Source of the DNA: JAAYKM01 sp964411235
GTDB lineage: Bacteria; Desulfobacterota; Syntrophia; Syntrophales; JAAYKM01
DNA length: 20,737 bases
Reading direction: 5' to 3'
NCBI GenBank assembly: GCA_964411235.1
Contig: CAYPKE010000030.1
Location: forward strand, 1-20,737
Of this stretch, positions 1-7,915 are shown piece after piece (the stretch's first letter is position 1; each line of letters starts with the position of its first letter). The position numbers were made by a program, and so were the translations under genes. The notes below the pieces were generated by a model. It saw only the letters and a list, made by a program, of their open reading frames with translations. It did not search any database and had not been told where the DNA came from.

Positions 1-2001
1 GAAAAAGAATTAATAAAGAATATTTCTCATAACTATAAAACACCATTGATGACACACTTGGCGCACAAATCCATCGATCATCTGGTTACGAATGAAGCCG
101 TCGGGGGTCAGCACCGGCCGCCGATTCTGCAGCCGTTAAAACTTCTGCGCCCCGCTACGGCTGACGATCCCGAAAAACGTCCGTCCGTTCCCTTTCGGCG
201 TGAAGTGTGCGTCTTGTTTACCTCCGGCTCGACAGGAAAACCCAAGGGTGTCGTGCTGACAGTCGGCAATTTTATTCATAGCGCTCTCGGAACCAACGAA
301 GCGATCGGACTGAAGAATTTCGACCGCTGGCTATTAAGTTTGCCCCTTTTTCATGCAGGCGGGGTGCTAATCTGGGTGCGGTCACTTCTAGGTGGGGCGG
401 CAAGTGTCCTTATTAATCCTGACATGCCGTTGGATGCCGCCATTGTCCGGTTTCGTCCCAGTGTTCTGTCACTGGTGCCGACTCAGATGATTCGCCTGCT
501 CGAGAAGAATGAAGTGATTGCGCTGCTGCGGCAGGCCAAAGCGATTCTGCTGGGGGGGGCACCTCCGCCGGGCTGGCTGATTGATCGGTCCCTTGATCTG
601 GGGTTGCCGATCATGCCCACGTACGGTTCGACGGAATCCTGTGCTCAAGTCACGGGTGTGCCGATGGGTAGCAGCCGGCGTGCGTATCACACGGCGGGCG
701 TTCCCTTGCGTTACCGCAATGTGTGCCTAGCCAAAGACAAAACGATTATACTGAGCGGCAGAACACTTTTTCGTCGCTACCTTCAAGATGACACTCCCCG
801 CCGGAGCCGTTTTTTTGCCACTGCGGACCACGGGCATTTCGATCCGGACGGGAATCTGGTTGTGTTGGGACGCAAAGATGGCGTCTTCATTTCGGGAGGG
901 GAAAACATTCAGCCTGCGGAAATTGAAAACGCCCTGCTGTTCCAAGAGGGCGTTGCCGCCGCTTTTGTGGTGCCGGTGTCACATCGGGAGTTCGGTCTGA
1001 CGCCCTGGGCGTTTGTGGAAACCCGGCAGCCTCTGGATGAAAAGGAGATGATTGAAAGACTACGGGCTGTCCTGCCCGGCTATAAAATCCCCAAAAGAAT
1101 TCTTTCTCTTATACCTGAAGATCGTGTGGCAATGAAATACAGCCGGCCGCTTGTGGCGGCGCGTGCGGCAGTTCTGGCCGAGAATGCAAGGCAGCATGCA
1201 TGCATTACCAGCTTGCACTACGAAGAAGAGGGGCGTCCTGATGCGCCAGTGCTGGTTTTTCTGCACGGCTTCATGGGTCGGGCCGCATCTTTTGGAAAAA
1301 TAATCAAACCCCTTTCAGAAAGTTGGCGTTGCCTGGCCTTCGATCTGCCCGGACACGGCGCATCGCTTTTTGCCGGGAATGATCGTTTGGCTTCGCTTCA
1401 GAGCATGGATGATCTTGCCGGTCTGATTCTTGAAGATCTTGATTTGCTGGGAATCAGATCTTTTTCTCTGTATGGGTATTCGATGGGAGGGCGTGTCGCT
1501 CAGCACATCGCGCTTATCCGGCCTGATTGTGTGCAACGGCTGATTCTGGAGTCTGCGTCGTTCGGCATCGCAGAAAGGCAAGAGCGAGCCTCCCGTTATC
1601 AACGCGACCGCAAGCTGCTTTCAGGCATTAAAAGCCGTGAAGGGTTTTATGCCTTTCTGTGTTCATGGTACCGCATGCCAATGTTTATCACTTTGGCCGG
1701 AACTGCGCATCGAGACCGATTGATAAAAGAAAGACTTGCGCATCCGATAGGCGAATATCAAAAGGCGCTTGATCTCATGAGCATCGGTTTGCAGGAATAT
1801 CTGCTTGGAAGTCTCGCTTGCTTAGACGGCCACCTTCTTTATTTGTGCGGTGCGCAGGACCGGGAGTATGTCGAAATTGCCCGGAATGCTTTGTTATTGC
1901 ATATGAACATGAAAGTGCGTATTTTCCCCGGCGCATCCCACAACATTCATGTCCAGTATCCGCGCAGGATCGTTTCCGCGATTCGAAGATTCGTGCTATA
2001 G
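1..2001 (+). CDS. menE-menH: MenE-MenH fusion: o-succinylbenzoate-CoA ligase joined to SHCHC synthase (5' partial)
   Basis: This is a bifunctional menaquinone-pathway protein. The first half is an AMP-forming acyl-CoA ligase: the P-loop TSGSTGKPKG lies near nt 220-249, the adenylate motif YGSTES near 622-639, and a GRKDG...GGENIQP hinge near 871-915. A C-terminal lysine follows in MKYSRP near 1132-1149. This matches MenE, which makes o-succinylbenzoyl-CoA. The second half, from about nt 1200, is an alpha/beta hydrolase with LHGFMG, LPGHG, the nucleophile motif GYSMGGR (Ser codon 1480-1482) and a late GASHN histidine. It closely resembles MenH, which forms SHCHC. No stop codon separates the halves. 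The frame is open to base 1, so the TTG at 46 and ATG at 49 are probably internal. The P-loop sits only about 60 residues after them, against roughly 150 in full-length MenE, so some 80-100 N-terminal residues lie outside the window. menA follows 7 nt downstream. Confidence 0.9.
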   Translation, partial: EKELIKNISHNYKTPLMTHLAHKSIDHLVTNEAVGGQHRPPILQPLKLLRPATADDPEKRPSVPFRREVCVLFTSGSTGKPKGVVLTVGNFIHSALGTNEAIGLKNFDRWLLSLPLFHAGGVLIWVRSLLGGAASVLINPDMPLDAAIVRFRPSVLSLVPTQMIRLLEKNEVIALLRQAKAILLGGAPPPGWLIDRSLDLGLPIMPTYGSTESCAQVTGVPMGSSRRAYHTAGVPLRYRNVCLAKDKTIILSGRTLFRRYLQDDTPRRSRFFATADHGHFDPDGNLVVLGRKDGVFISGGENIQPAEIENALLFQEGVAAAFVVPVSHREFGLTPWAFVETRQPLDEKEMIERLRAVLPGYKIPKRILSLIPEDRVAMKYSRPLVAARAAVLAENARQHACITSLHYEEEGRPDAPVLVFLHGFMGRAASFGKIIKPLSESWRCLAFDLPGHGASLFAGNDRLASLQSMDDLAGLILEDLDLLGIRSFSLYGYSMGGRVAQHIALIRPDCVQRLILESASFGIAERQERASRYQRDRKLLSGIKSREGFYAFLCSWYRMPMFITLAGTAHRDRLIKERLAHPIGEYQKALDLMSIGLQEYLLGSLACLDGHLLYLCGAQDREYVEIARNALLLHMNMKVRIFPGASHNIHVQYPRRIVSAIRRFVL

Positions 2002-2008
2002 GCCATCC

Positions 2009-2896
2009 ATGAGAAAAGCCGAAAAGATAAAAGCTTGGATTCAGGCCAGCCGGCCGCCTTTTTTTGTGGCGACACTAATTCCTTTGACGGTCGGGGCGGT
2101 CATGGCAGGCAAACAGGGATCTTTCCACCTCTGGCCGTTCATATTTGTTTTACTGGGGTCTTTTCTGGTTCATTTTGCCACCAACATCGCCAACGATTAC
2201 TTTGACCATCTGCAGGGCACCGATGCGGGCGATTCAATCGGCGGCTCAAGGGTCCTTCAGGACGGGAAAATCACCGCTTCCGAATTGCTTGCCGCCATCA
2301 TTCTACTTTACCTTCTCGCTTCCGCTATCGGCCTGGGGCTTGCTTGGCTGCTGGATTTGTGGGCGATTGTGCCTTTGATGGTCCTGGCCGCTTTCAGCAG
2401 CCTATTTTATGTGGCACCGCCTGTTCGCTATGGGTATCATGGCTTGGGAGAGGTTTTTGTCGGGATCAACATGGGCCCTGTCATGGTGCTTGGGTCTTAC
2501 TGGGTGCTTTTGGGCCATACTGATTTTGCCGCCTTGCCGGTCTCGTTACCAATCGGCCTGATGGTTGCACTTATTCTTTACTACCAGAGTCTTCCCGATA
2601 TCGAAACGGACGAACGGGTGGGAAAGCGGACACTGGCGGTGCGTATGGGAAAGACCCGGGCGCTGGCCGGTCTTTGGGTTTTCTGCTGTACTATTTATGC
2701 AAGCATTGTCTTGCTCATTGTCTACGGTCGGTTCACTGCTGTTGCCTGGTGGACGTTGCTTTCTTTTCCGTTACTGGTGTGTCTGTGGCACAAGATTCAC
2801 CTGGCAGGCAGCCAGCAGGATCTCGACCGCTTCGGCGGCTACATCCGCGCTTTTTATTTTATTAATGGTCTTATTTTGATTGCGGCTCTTCTGTGA
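2009..2896 (+). CDS. menA: 1,4-dihydroxy-2-naphthoate polyprenyltransferase (MenA)
   Basis: This integral membrane UbiA-family prenyltransferase attaches the polyprenyl tail to 1,4-dihydroxy-2-naphthoate, giving demethylmenaquinone. It begins with a typical MenA N-terminus (WIQASRPPFFVATLIPLTVG). The first aspartate-rich motif is NDYFDHLQGTDAGDS and the second is DIETDERVGKRTL; both bind the prenyl diphosphate through Mg2+. Hydrophobic helices fill the rest, and 295 residues is normal for the family. I chose the ATG at 2009, 7 nt after the menE-menH stop, because it gives the standard N-terminus. An in-frame ATG at 1949 would add 20 unrelated residues and overlap the upstream gene. There is no clear Shine-Dalgarno sequence at 2009, so translation may be coupled to menE-menH. 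The two genes almost certainly form one operon. Confidence 0.93.
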   Translation: MRKAEKIKAWIQASRPPFFVATLIPLTVGAVMAGKQGSFHLWPFIFVLLGSFLVHFATNIANDYFDHLQGTDAGDSIGGSRVLQDGKITASELLAAIILLYLLASAIGLGLAWLLDLWAIVPLMVLAAFSSLFYVAPPVRYGYHGLGEVFVGINMGPVMVLGSYWVLLGHTDFAALPVSLPIGLMVALILYYQSLPDIETDERVGKRTLAVRMGKTRALAGLWVFCCTIYASIVLLIVYGRFTAVAWWTLLSFPLLVCLWHKIHLAGSQQDLDRFGGYIRAFYFINGLILIAALL

Positions 2897-3487
2897 GTTC
2901 TTGGCCTTTTTTGTTTATTGTAGAACTCTGGTCTAACCCCTTTTTCATAAGGACTATTTCTTTGCCAAGCTGTATCGGTTCATCATACGAGATCACAGTC
3001 ACAGCGATGATGAATATGCTGGAAATCTTTTAAAGGGTTTTGCACTGAAGTGCTGATAATAAGACCAGGAGGAGTCCATCCGATTATAGAGATTCAGTTG
3101 GAAGATTCAGGGGCAACCGTTGAAAAAACAAATACGCGGCATAGGGGCATGTAAGGCGGTCAATGATCCAGGCAACCCTCTCTTACTCTGGGGGAGGCTT
3201 AAACACCTACCCCAGTTCCTCCCCACCCTTGTAAAGGGTATTCATGAGGCAGGTTGGTTGCGCCTTATCTTAAGTGTGTCAACCCGTTTCCCATCAGGGC
3301 ATCCGTAAAAGTTCTTTTTGTGATAAGCACCTATAAGTGTCATCATCCGGAAATTTCATGACCAGGCTCATATCTCCCTTTTTATTAGAATATTCTTCCT
3401 CCCTGATTCAGCCGACAACCCGAATCGTCATCGATGATAATCGAAAATTGGAGGTGCGCATATTTGCGGGCAGTGATAGACACAGAC
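2897..3487. other. 590-bp gene-poor stretch with two adjacent hairpins
   Basis: I see no convincing protein gene here. A 7-bp inverted repeat just after menA (2895-2901 with 2922-2928) has a long T-rich loop and is a poor terminator. Two hairpins sit side by side. The first pairs CTGGGG (3188-3193) with CCCCAG (3210-3215), extended by AGG/CCT inside. The second pairs ACCCTT (3225-3230) with AAGGGT (3234-3239). A 62-codon frame at 3120-3308 with a TTG start runs across them, but its translation resembles nothing I know. The region may be a degraded gene or hold an unannotated RNA. Confidence 0.4.
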
Positions 3488-3521
3488 AAAAAGGGGGACT
3501 TGGTGAAAAAGCCAAGTCCCC
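3488..3521 (-). terminator. Rho-independent terminator of tRNA-Leu
   Basis: Read on the minus strand, GGGGACTTGG (3521-3512) pairs perfectly with CCAAGTCCCC (3503-3494) around an 8-nt loop. A C and then a T tract (3492-3488) follow. It lies 28 nt beyond the CCA end of the tRNA, as expected for an intrinsic terminator. Confidence 0.88.
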
Positions 3522-3548
3522 GAAGTTCATCATGATATCGATAAAAAA

Positions 3549-3635
3549 TGGTGCCGAAGCCGAGATTTGAACTCGGACAGGCGTACGCCTACTAGACCCT
3601 GAACCTAGCGCGTCTACCAATTCCGCCACTTCGGC
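3549..3635 (-). tRNA. tRNA-Leu (CAG anticodon)
   Basis: The minus strand folds as an 87-nt class II tRNA. The acceptor stem GCCGAAG (3635-3629) pairs with CTTCGGC, followed by discriminator A and an encoded CCA (3551-3549). The D arm contains the usual leucine sequence GGCGGAATTGGTAGACGCG. The anticodon stem CTAGG/TCTAG encloses TTCAGGG, giving anticodon CAG for CUG codons. A long variable arm (AGGCG/CGCCT) and a T arm with GTTCAAATC complete it. It has its own promoter (3646-3674) and terminator (3488-3521), so it is a single-gene unit. Confidence 0.97.
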
Positions 3636-3645
3636 ACGCTGGTTC

Positions 3646-3674
3646 TCTATACCGATGCGCAATATCCTTGTCAA
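3646..3674 (-). promoter_or_regulatory. Sigma-70 promoter of tRNA-Leu
   Basis: On the minus strand a perfect -35 TTGACA (3674-3669) is followed by a 17-bp spacer and a -10 TATAGA (3651-3646). The -10 ends 10 nt before the first base of the mature tRNA, so the primary transcript carries only a very short 5' leader. Confidence 0.85.
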
Positions 3675-3687
3675 GGCAAAAATGAGC

Positions 3688-3715
3688 TTGAAATTGCCGA
3701 AGTTAATGCTATGGT
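3688..3715 (+). promoter_or_regulatory. Possible promoter and leader hairpin of ribF
   Basis: TTGAAA (3688-3693), a 16-bp spacer and TATGGT (3710-3715) form a moderate sigma-70 match. Downstream, GGCGCA (3718-3723) pairs with TGCGCC (3735-3740). The loop holds AGGGAGG (3727-3733), a Shine-Dalgarno-like sequence that lies 20 nt before the ribF ATG, which is too far for direct use. It diverges from the tRNA-Leu promoter. Confidence 0.4.
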
Positions 3716-3753
3716 AGGGCGCAAACAGGGAGGCTGCGCCAGCGAACGAAACG

Positions 3754-4728
3754 ATGAAGATCTTCACGTCCCTAGAGGAAATCACCCCCGAGTTCCACGA
3801 CGCCTACGTCACCATCGGCAACTTTGACGGGGTTCATGTCGGCCATCGCTATATATTCAATCAGATCATTGAGGAAGCGCGAGTCGTTAGGTCTAAGGCT
3901 GTTGTGATTACGTTTGATCCCCATCCGAAGATGATCCTTCATCCCGGACGCCGTCCCTTTTATCTGATCGCAACGCTGGAAGAGAAAATGGCTCTGTTGC
4001 GGGAAATCGGGATCGACGCGGTCTTTCTGATTTCTTTTTCTCTTGATTATGCCCAGACAACAGCGCAATCCTTCATCTGCGATGTCCTTTGGAACCGGCT
4101 TCGGGTCAAAAAGGTATTCATCGGTCATGATTATACCTTTGGTCGTGGCAAGGAAGGGAAAAAGCAGCTTCTGGAGGATTTCGGCAGACAGCTCGGTTTT
4201 GAAGTGGCTGTGATCGATGCCGTAAAAGTCGGTGGTGCCGTAATTAGCAGCACTCTTATCCGCAATCTCATCCTTGAAGGGCGGGTCAATGACGCTGCGG
4301 ATTTTCTGGGACGGCCCTATAACCTGAAGGGAACGGTGGTTAAAGGGTATAGACGGGGTAAGAATCTGGGATTTCCTACGGCCAACCTGGTGCCGGAAAA
4401 AGTTCTGATTCCCCGTACGGGGGTTTATGCCGCGCTGGTTCTGTTCAATGAACAAAGGTACGCAGCAGTCCTGAATATCGGTTATAATCCCACCTTCGGG
4501 AACAACGAATTGACGACCGAAGTTCATCTTCTTGATTTTGAGGGGGAAATATACGGGGAATCCCTCCAGGTCTATTTTGTTGAGCGCCTTCGCGATGAAG
4601 CACGTTTCTCTTCGCCTGATCAACTGGCCCGGCAGATCCGGCAGGATGTCACCCAAGGGAAGGCACTGCTCGCTCCGTACCTTCCCGGGGGTGAGAAAAA
4701 CAACCTCCCCCTTCCCTTTGGGAGGTAG
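3754..4728 (+). CDS. ribF: Bifunctional riboflavin kinase / FMN adenylyltransferase (RibF)
   Basis: This cytoplasmic enzyme phosphorylates riboflavin to FMN and adenylates FMN to FAD. The N-terminal nucleotidyltransferase half carries the HxGH-type motif GNFDGVHVGHR (residues 22-32), FDPHP, a GHDYTFGRG segment and the ISSTLIR motif. The C-terminal kinase half starts near residue 190 with KGTVVKGYRRGKNLGFPTAN and includes GVYAA and an NIGYNPTFG segment. At 324 residues it has the normal two-domain length. The ATG at 3754 gives the standard N-terminus, although no ribosome site lies at the usual distance. It stands alone: the tRNA diverges upstream and the acyl-CoA synthetase converges downstream. 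In many bacteria ribF sits near ileS and lspA, which are absent here. Confidence 0.95.
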   Translation: MKIFTSLEEITPEFHDAYVTIGNFDGVHVGHRYIFNQIIEEARVVRSKAVVITFDPHPKMILHPGRRPFYLIATLEEKMALLREIGIDAVFLISFSLDYAQTTAQSFICDVLWNRLRVKKVFIGHDYTFGRGKEGKKQLLEDFGRQLGFEVAVIDAVKVGGAVISSTLIRNLILEGRVNDAADFLGRPYNLKGTVVKGYRRGKNLGFPTANLVPEKVLIPRTGVYAALVLFNEQRYAAVLNIGYNPTFGNNELTTEVHLLDFEGEIYGESLQVYFVERLRDEARFSSPDQLARQIRQDVTQGKALLAPYLPGGEKNNLPLPFGR

Positions 4729-4751
4729 TAATTAAGGGGGGGGGGGAGGGG
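4702..4751. terminator. Possible terminator region with an 11-G tract between convergent genes
   Basis: ACCTCCC (4703-4709) can pair with GGGAGGT (4720-4726), which contains the last codons and stop of ribF. Beyond it lies an uninterrupted run of 11 G (4736-4746), one A, then GGGG (4748-4751). The C-rich ribF end could instead pair with this G tract. No T tract follows on either strand, so classical intrinsic termination is doubtful. The tract is also a potential G-quadruplex and a spot prone to slippage. Confidence 0.35.
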
Positions 4752-4765
4752 TTTCGGGACCCTGT

Positions 4766-6943
4766 TTATGTTTCCTCTCCCGTTTGTTCCGCGCGGGTCC
4801 GACCATAGTGGTACATGACGGACAAGGCTTCCGCAGCCGCCTCAACGGTTGCATAGACCGGAAAGCCCGCCTTTTCCATGGCAATAACATCCTTGATCAT
4901 GAATTCCTTGCAGGCGACACAAGTCAGGATAGGTTTCCCTTTATAATCGAGGGATTGCAAAGGTTCCAGGAAGGATGTGAGAATTTCTCCCTGGAGAACC
5001 GCGATCAATCCTCCCACATCATTGCTGTCAATTCCCAGTTGGAGCGTCCGGACCAATTGGTCTGCATCCATGCTGAACGAGAAATCAACGGGATTCAGGT
5101 TTTTTACATAATCCGGTAGGATCTTCAGGAGCTGTGCCTTCCGGTCCGGTTCCAGATCGGCGAGTCTCATGCCGTTCGTATAAAGCGTGTCTGTCGCCGC
5201 CACGCCAAGAGAGCCCGTGTAGGTGACGACCAGGACACTGTTTTGTTTCGGAAGCGGTTGCCTTGCGAAGGCTTTCACCAGGCCGAAGAGATGTTCGTTG
5301 TCCCGGGCTCGGATAATTCCGCTTTGCCGAAATGCGGCCGCGTTGATCTCATCATTTCCGGCTAGCGAGGCGGTATGGGACGCAACCGCCTTCCGACCCG
5401 CCTCCGTTCGGCCAGACTTCAGCACGATAACCGGTTTTTTCGCTGTGACATGCCTGGCCACGTCGATGAAGCGCCGTCCGCTTGTTACGTCTTCCATGTA
5501 GATAGCGACCACATCGATATGATCATCCGTGCCCAAATATTCGAGAATATCTGTTTCGCTGATATCCATCTTGTTGCCGATGGTGGCTACAATCCCGAAA
5601 TTCATGACATGGCGGAGTCCCGTCAGGATACCTGCTGCGTAAACGCCCGCCTGTGCGATCATGCCAATATTGCCCTTTCCCATTTCTTCGATGAGGCCGA
5701 TAGACTGAACCATGTTGTGGTGCGTGTTGATCACGCCGGAACAGTTGGGCCCGAGCAGGCGTGCGCCGGATCGTTCAATGATTTTCCTGATTCGTTCCTG
5801 GGCGTGCTTGCCATCCGTTCCCGTCTCGGCAAAACCTGCCGTTTCCACCACAATATACTTGACGCCCTTTGTACAGCATTGGGAAATGGCCTCTTCCGCG
5901 GCAACTGCCGGCACGATAACAATTGCCAAATCAATGGGGTCGGCAACATCGGAGATGGTTGGATAGGCCTTCACGCCTTGAACATCGCCTCCCTTTGCAT
6001 TGATCGGATAGAGCTTTCCCCGAAAATCGTGGAACAGAAGATTCCGTAAAACATTATAGCCTAGCTTTCCCGGAACCCCCGACGCACCGAGAACGGCGAT
6101 GCTTTCGGGATAGAAGAAATCCCGCAGACTTTGGGGAACAACCGGTCTTGCTGTTTTCTCAGCGATGTCGCCGGTAAACATTCTGGCATCGACGACCAGA
6201 TTGCCTTTCTGATAGAGGAATACCGGGTTGAGATCGAGTTCTTGAATTTCCGGGAAAAGAGTAACCAGATCAGAGATTTTCAGCACAAGATCGATCAATG
6301 CCTCCCGTTCCACACGCTGTCCCCGATAACCTGAAAGCAACCGGTGTCCCCTGATTTCACCGATCATGGATTCCACATCCCTTCGACTGACCGGCAAAAT
6401 ACGGAAGGTAACATCCTGCAGCACTTCCACGAAAATACCTCCCAGACCGAACATGAGAACAGCACCAAAATTGGGATCCCGGATCACACCGATGATTGCT
6501 TCCAGACCCGGGGAAGCCATGTTCTGCACCGAGATTCCGATGACGTGCTGGTAACGGAAAATCTGTATCATCTCCCGGTACGCTTCTCTGACTTCTTCGT
6601 CGCTTCCGAGGTTCAGTTTGACGCCGCCCGCGTCCGTTTTGTGAACGATATCAGGAGAAACAACTTTCAGAACGACGGGATAACCGATGGACCGGCTCAT
6701 AGCGACCGCTTCGTCTTCAGAACCGGCGACCAGGTAACCTGTGGTGGAAATTCCCAGACTCTCCAGGATTTCTTTGCACTCATGCTCCATCAGATAGGTG
6801 CGATTATCCATTTTAGCCTGAAGGAGAATGTCGTTAATGTCGTCCTGGATTTCCGGGATGTACGGGCAAGATCGGGTTGCAATTTTCGCTTCCTCTTGAC
6901 TTTCCTGCAGAATAACCTGCAGGCAACAATCTTTGTCTTCCAT
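4766..6943 (-). CDS. Fused acetate/acyl-CoA ligase, ADP-forming, ATP-grasp half first
   Basis: This 725-residue protein belongs to the NDP-forming acyl-CoA synthetase family, which interconverts acyl-CoA + ADP + Pi with acid + CoA + ATP. Residues 45-260 form the ATP-grasp (beta) half with HKTDAGGVKLNL (101-112) and ELDLNP (235-240). Residues 270-725 form the alpha half: a CoA-binding Rossmann segment (VLGASGVPGKLGYNVLRNL), ETAGFAETG, LLGPNCSGV (397-404) and ASHTASLAG. His523 in the last motif matches the residue phosphorylated in this family. An N-terminal stretch of about 45 residues precedes the ATP-grasp domain; the ATG at 6943 has AGGAAAGG some 12 nt upstream. The half order is beta-alpha, whereas the fused enzymes I know best are alpha-beta. 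The substrate could be acetate, propionate or an aromatic or branched acid; the sequence alone does not decide. Confidence 0.88.
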   Translation of the reverse strand: MEDKDCCLQVILQESQEEAKIATRSCPYIPEIQDDINDILLQAKMDNRTYLMEHECKEILESLGISTTGYLVAGSEDEAVAMSRSIGYPVVLKVVSPDIVHKTDAGGVKLNLGSDEEVREAYREMIQIFRYQHVIGISVQNMASPGLEAIIGVIRDPNFGAVLMFGLGGIFVEVLQDVTFRILPVSRRDVESMIGEIRGHRLLSGYRGQRVEREALIDLVLKISDLVTLFPEIQELDLNPVFLYQKGNLVVDARMFTGDIAEKTARPVVPQSLRDFFYPESIAVLGASGVPGKLGYNVLRNLLFHDFRGKLYPINAKGGDVQGVKAYPTISDVADPIDLAIVIVPAVAAEEAISQCCTKGVKYIVVETAGFAETGTDGKHAQERIRKIIERSGARLLGPNCSGVINTHHNMVQSIGLIEEMGKGNIGMIAQAGVYAAGILTGLRHVMNFGIVATIGNKMDISETDILEYLGTDDHIDVVAIYMEDVTSGRRFIDVARHVTAKKPVIVLKSGRTEAGRKAVASHTASLAGNDEINAAAFRQSGIIRARDNEHLFGLVKAFARQPLPKQNSVLVVTYTGSLGVAATDTLYTNGMRLADLEPDRKAQLLKILPDYVKNLNPVDFSFSMDADQLVRTLQLGIDSNDVGGLIAVLQGEILTSFLEPLQSLDYKGKPILTCVACKEFMIKDVIAMEKAGFPVYATVEAAAEALSVMYHYGRTRAEQTGEET

Positions 6944-7285
6944 GTCGATGATCTGCCTTTCCTGAAATATGAAATGCCATCCGCGGGACAGCTTTTTGTT
7001 GCTTTTATGGATAACACCACTGGATCAGGAAGAGTATCCGACGACGTTTCCTTCCTCCGTCGGATGCATGCCGAATATTTTGACAGGTTTTGTCCGACAG
7101 GGGAGTGGTAAACATGACCCGGCGGTAAGCGTTTATGCTTGTTCGGCAGGTCCGCAAGAACTGTATAAGGAATTGATATAATTGACGATATAATTAATAT
7201 GACAGTGTTTTAGGTTGACACGCTTTATTCCATCATGTAAAAAAGGGTCCTTCAAAAAGAATGGGAGTGGGAAGGTTGGATTGAA
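6944..7285. other. 342-bp divergent intergenic region with a stem-loop and AT-rich promoter candidates
   Basis: This stretch separates the minus-strand acyl-CoA synthetase from the plus-strand phosphate genes and should hold promoters for both. ATCCGACG (7036-7043) and CGTCGGAT (7058-7065) form a perfect 8-bp stem with a 14-nt loop, in the likely leader of the synthetase. For the plus strand, TTGATA (7173-7178), 16 bp, TAATAT (7195-7200) and TTGACA (7215-7220), 17 bp, TAAAAA (7238-7243) are weak candidates. I see no Pho-box-like tandem repeat. No gene is called here. Confidence 0.4.
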
Positions 7286-7915
7286 ATGGCGTTCAGTTTG
7301 TTTCCCAAAGAAATCAAATTTTTCGAACTCTTCTCGGAGCAGAACCGGAAGATCATGGAAGCCATGGAGATCCTGAAAGAAATATTTTCCGGAGCTGCCG
7401 ATGTCCCTCTGAAATGCGCTGAGATTGATGAAATCGAAAAAGAAGGCAATTTCATCTACCGGGCCATATGCCGTAAATTGTCCCTCAATTTTATTACACC
7501 CATCGATCGTGGTGATATCCACGAATTAAACCTGGCCCAGGAAGAACTTCTCAATGCCGTAAGGGCCATTTCTTCAAGGATTTCAAGGTATGAGCCCACG
7601 GTCTTTACGGAGTCGGCATGGCACCTTGTCTGCGAACTGCGAGACCTGGGTGATGAAACCGGCAAGATGTTGAACTGTATGAGGATGAAAAGCGAGGCCG
7701 ATGAGGAGATCAGGGCTGCCGGAAGGCTCAAGGATGAATCGGACCAGCTCTTACAGTCAGCAGTCAAGGAATTGTGGCAACAGAAAAATCCCGACCATGA
7801 GGAAATTTTGGTGTGCATGGTCTGGACGCAAATCTACGACCGGATTGAAGAGGCGTTTGCGCGGTTGGAGCGGCTGGTTCATGTCATCGAGGGGATTATG
7901 CTGAAATATGTCTGA
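7286..7915 (+). CDS. DUF47 / PhoU-like protein, Pit accessory
   Basis: This 209-residue cytoplasmic protein is predicted to be almost entirely helical and matches the DUF47 (PhoU-related) family. Members are usually encoded directly before a Pit phosphate transporter and are thought to modulate it. Visible family features are the N-terminal FELFSEQNRKIMEAMEILKEIF helix, the CAEIDEIEKEGNFIYRAI region with acidic residues, and FITPIDRGDIHELN, the most recognisable family segment. GGGAAGG lies about 9 nt before the ATG. It overlaps the permease gene by 8 nt, which indicates translational coupling. Its role as an accessory or regulator is inferred from this pairing. Confidence 0.9.
   Translation: MAFSLFPKEIKFFELFSEQNRKIMEAMEILKEIFSGAADVPLKCAEIDEIEKEGNFIYRAICRKLSLNFITPIDRGDIHELNLAQEELLNAVRAISSRISRYEPTVFTESAWHLVCELRDLGDETGKMLNCMRMKSEADEEIRAAGRLKDESDQLLQSAVKELWQQKNPDHEEILVCMVWTQIYDRIEEAFARLERLVHVIEGIMLKYV

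Noticed and set aside
3120..3308. 62-codon plus-strand frame starting with TTG
   Set aside because: AGGGG lies near the TTG, but the product resembles nothing known and the frame covers two strong hairpins.
3408..3785. Minus-strand frame of 125 codons containing AELVDALGSGSS and RVQISASAP
   Set aside because: It is a translation of the tRNA-Leu gene and its flanks; this string is a well-known false protein from tRNA-Leu.
3772..4656. 294-codon minus-strand frame antisense to ribF
   Set aside because: ribF is unmistakable on the plus strand; the antisense frame is a by-product of its codon use.
6344..7111. 255-codon plus-strand frame antisense to the acyl-CoA synthetase
   Set aside because: It covers the conserved ATP-grasp half in antisense and has no recognisable motif or ribosome site.
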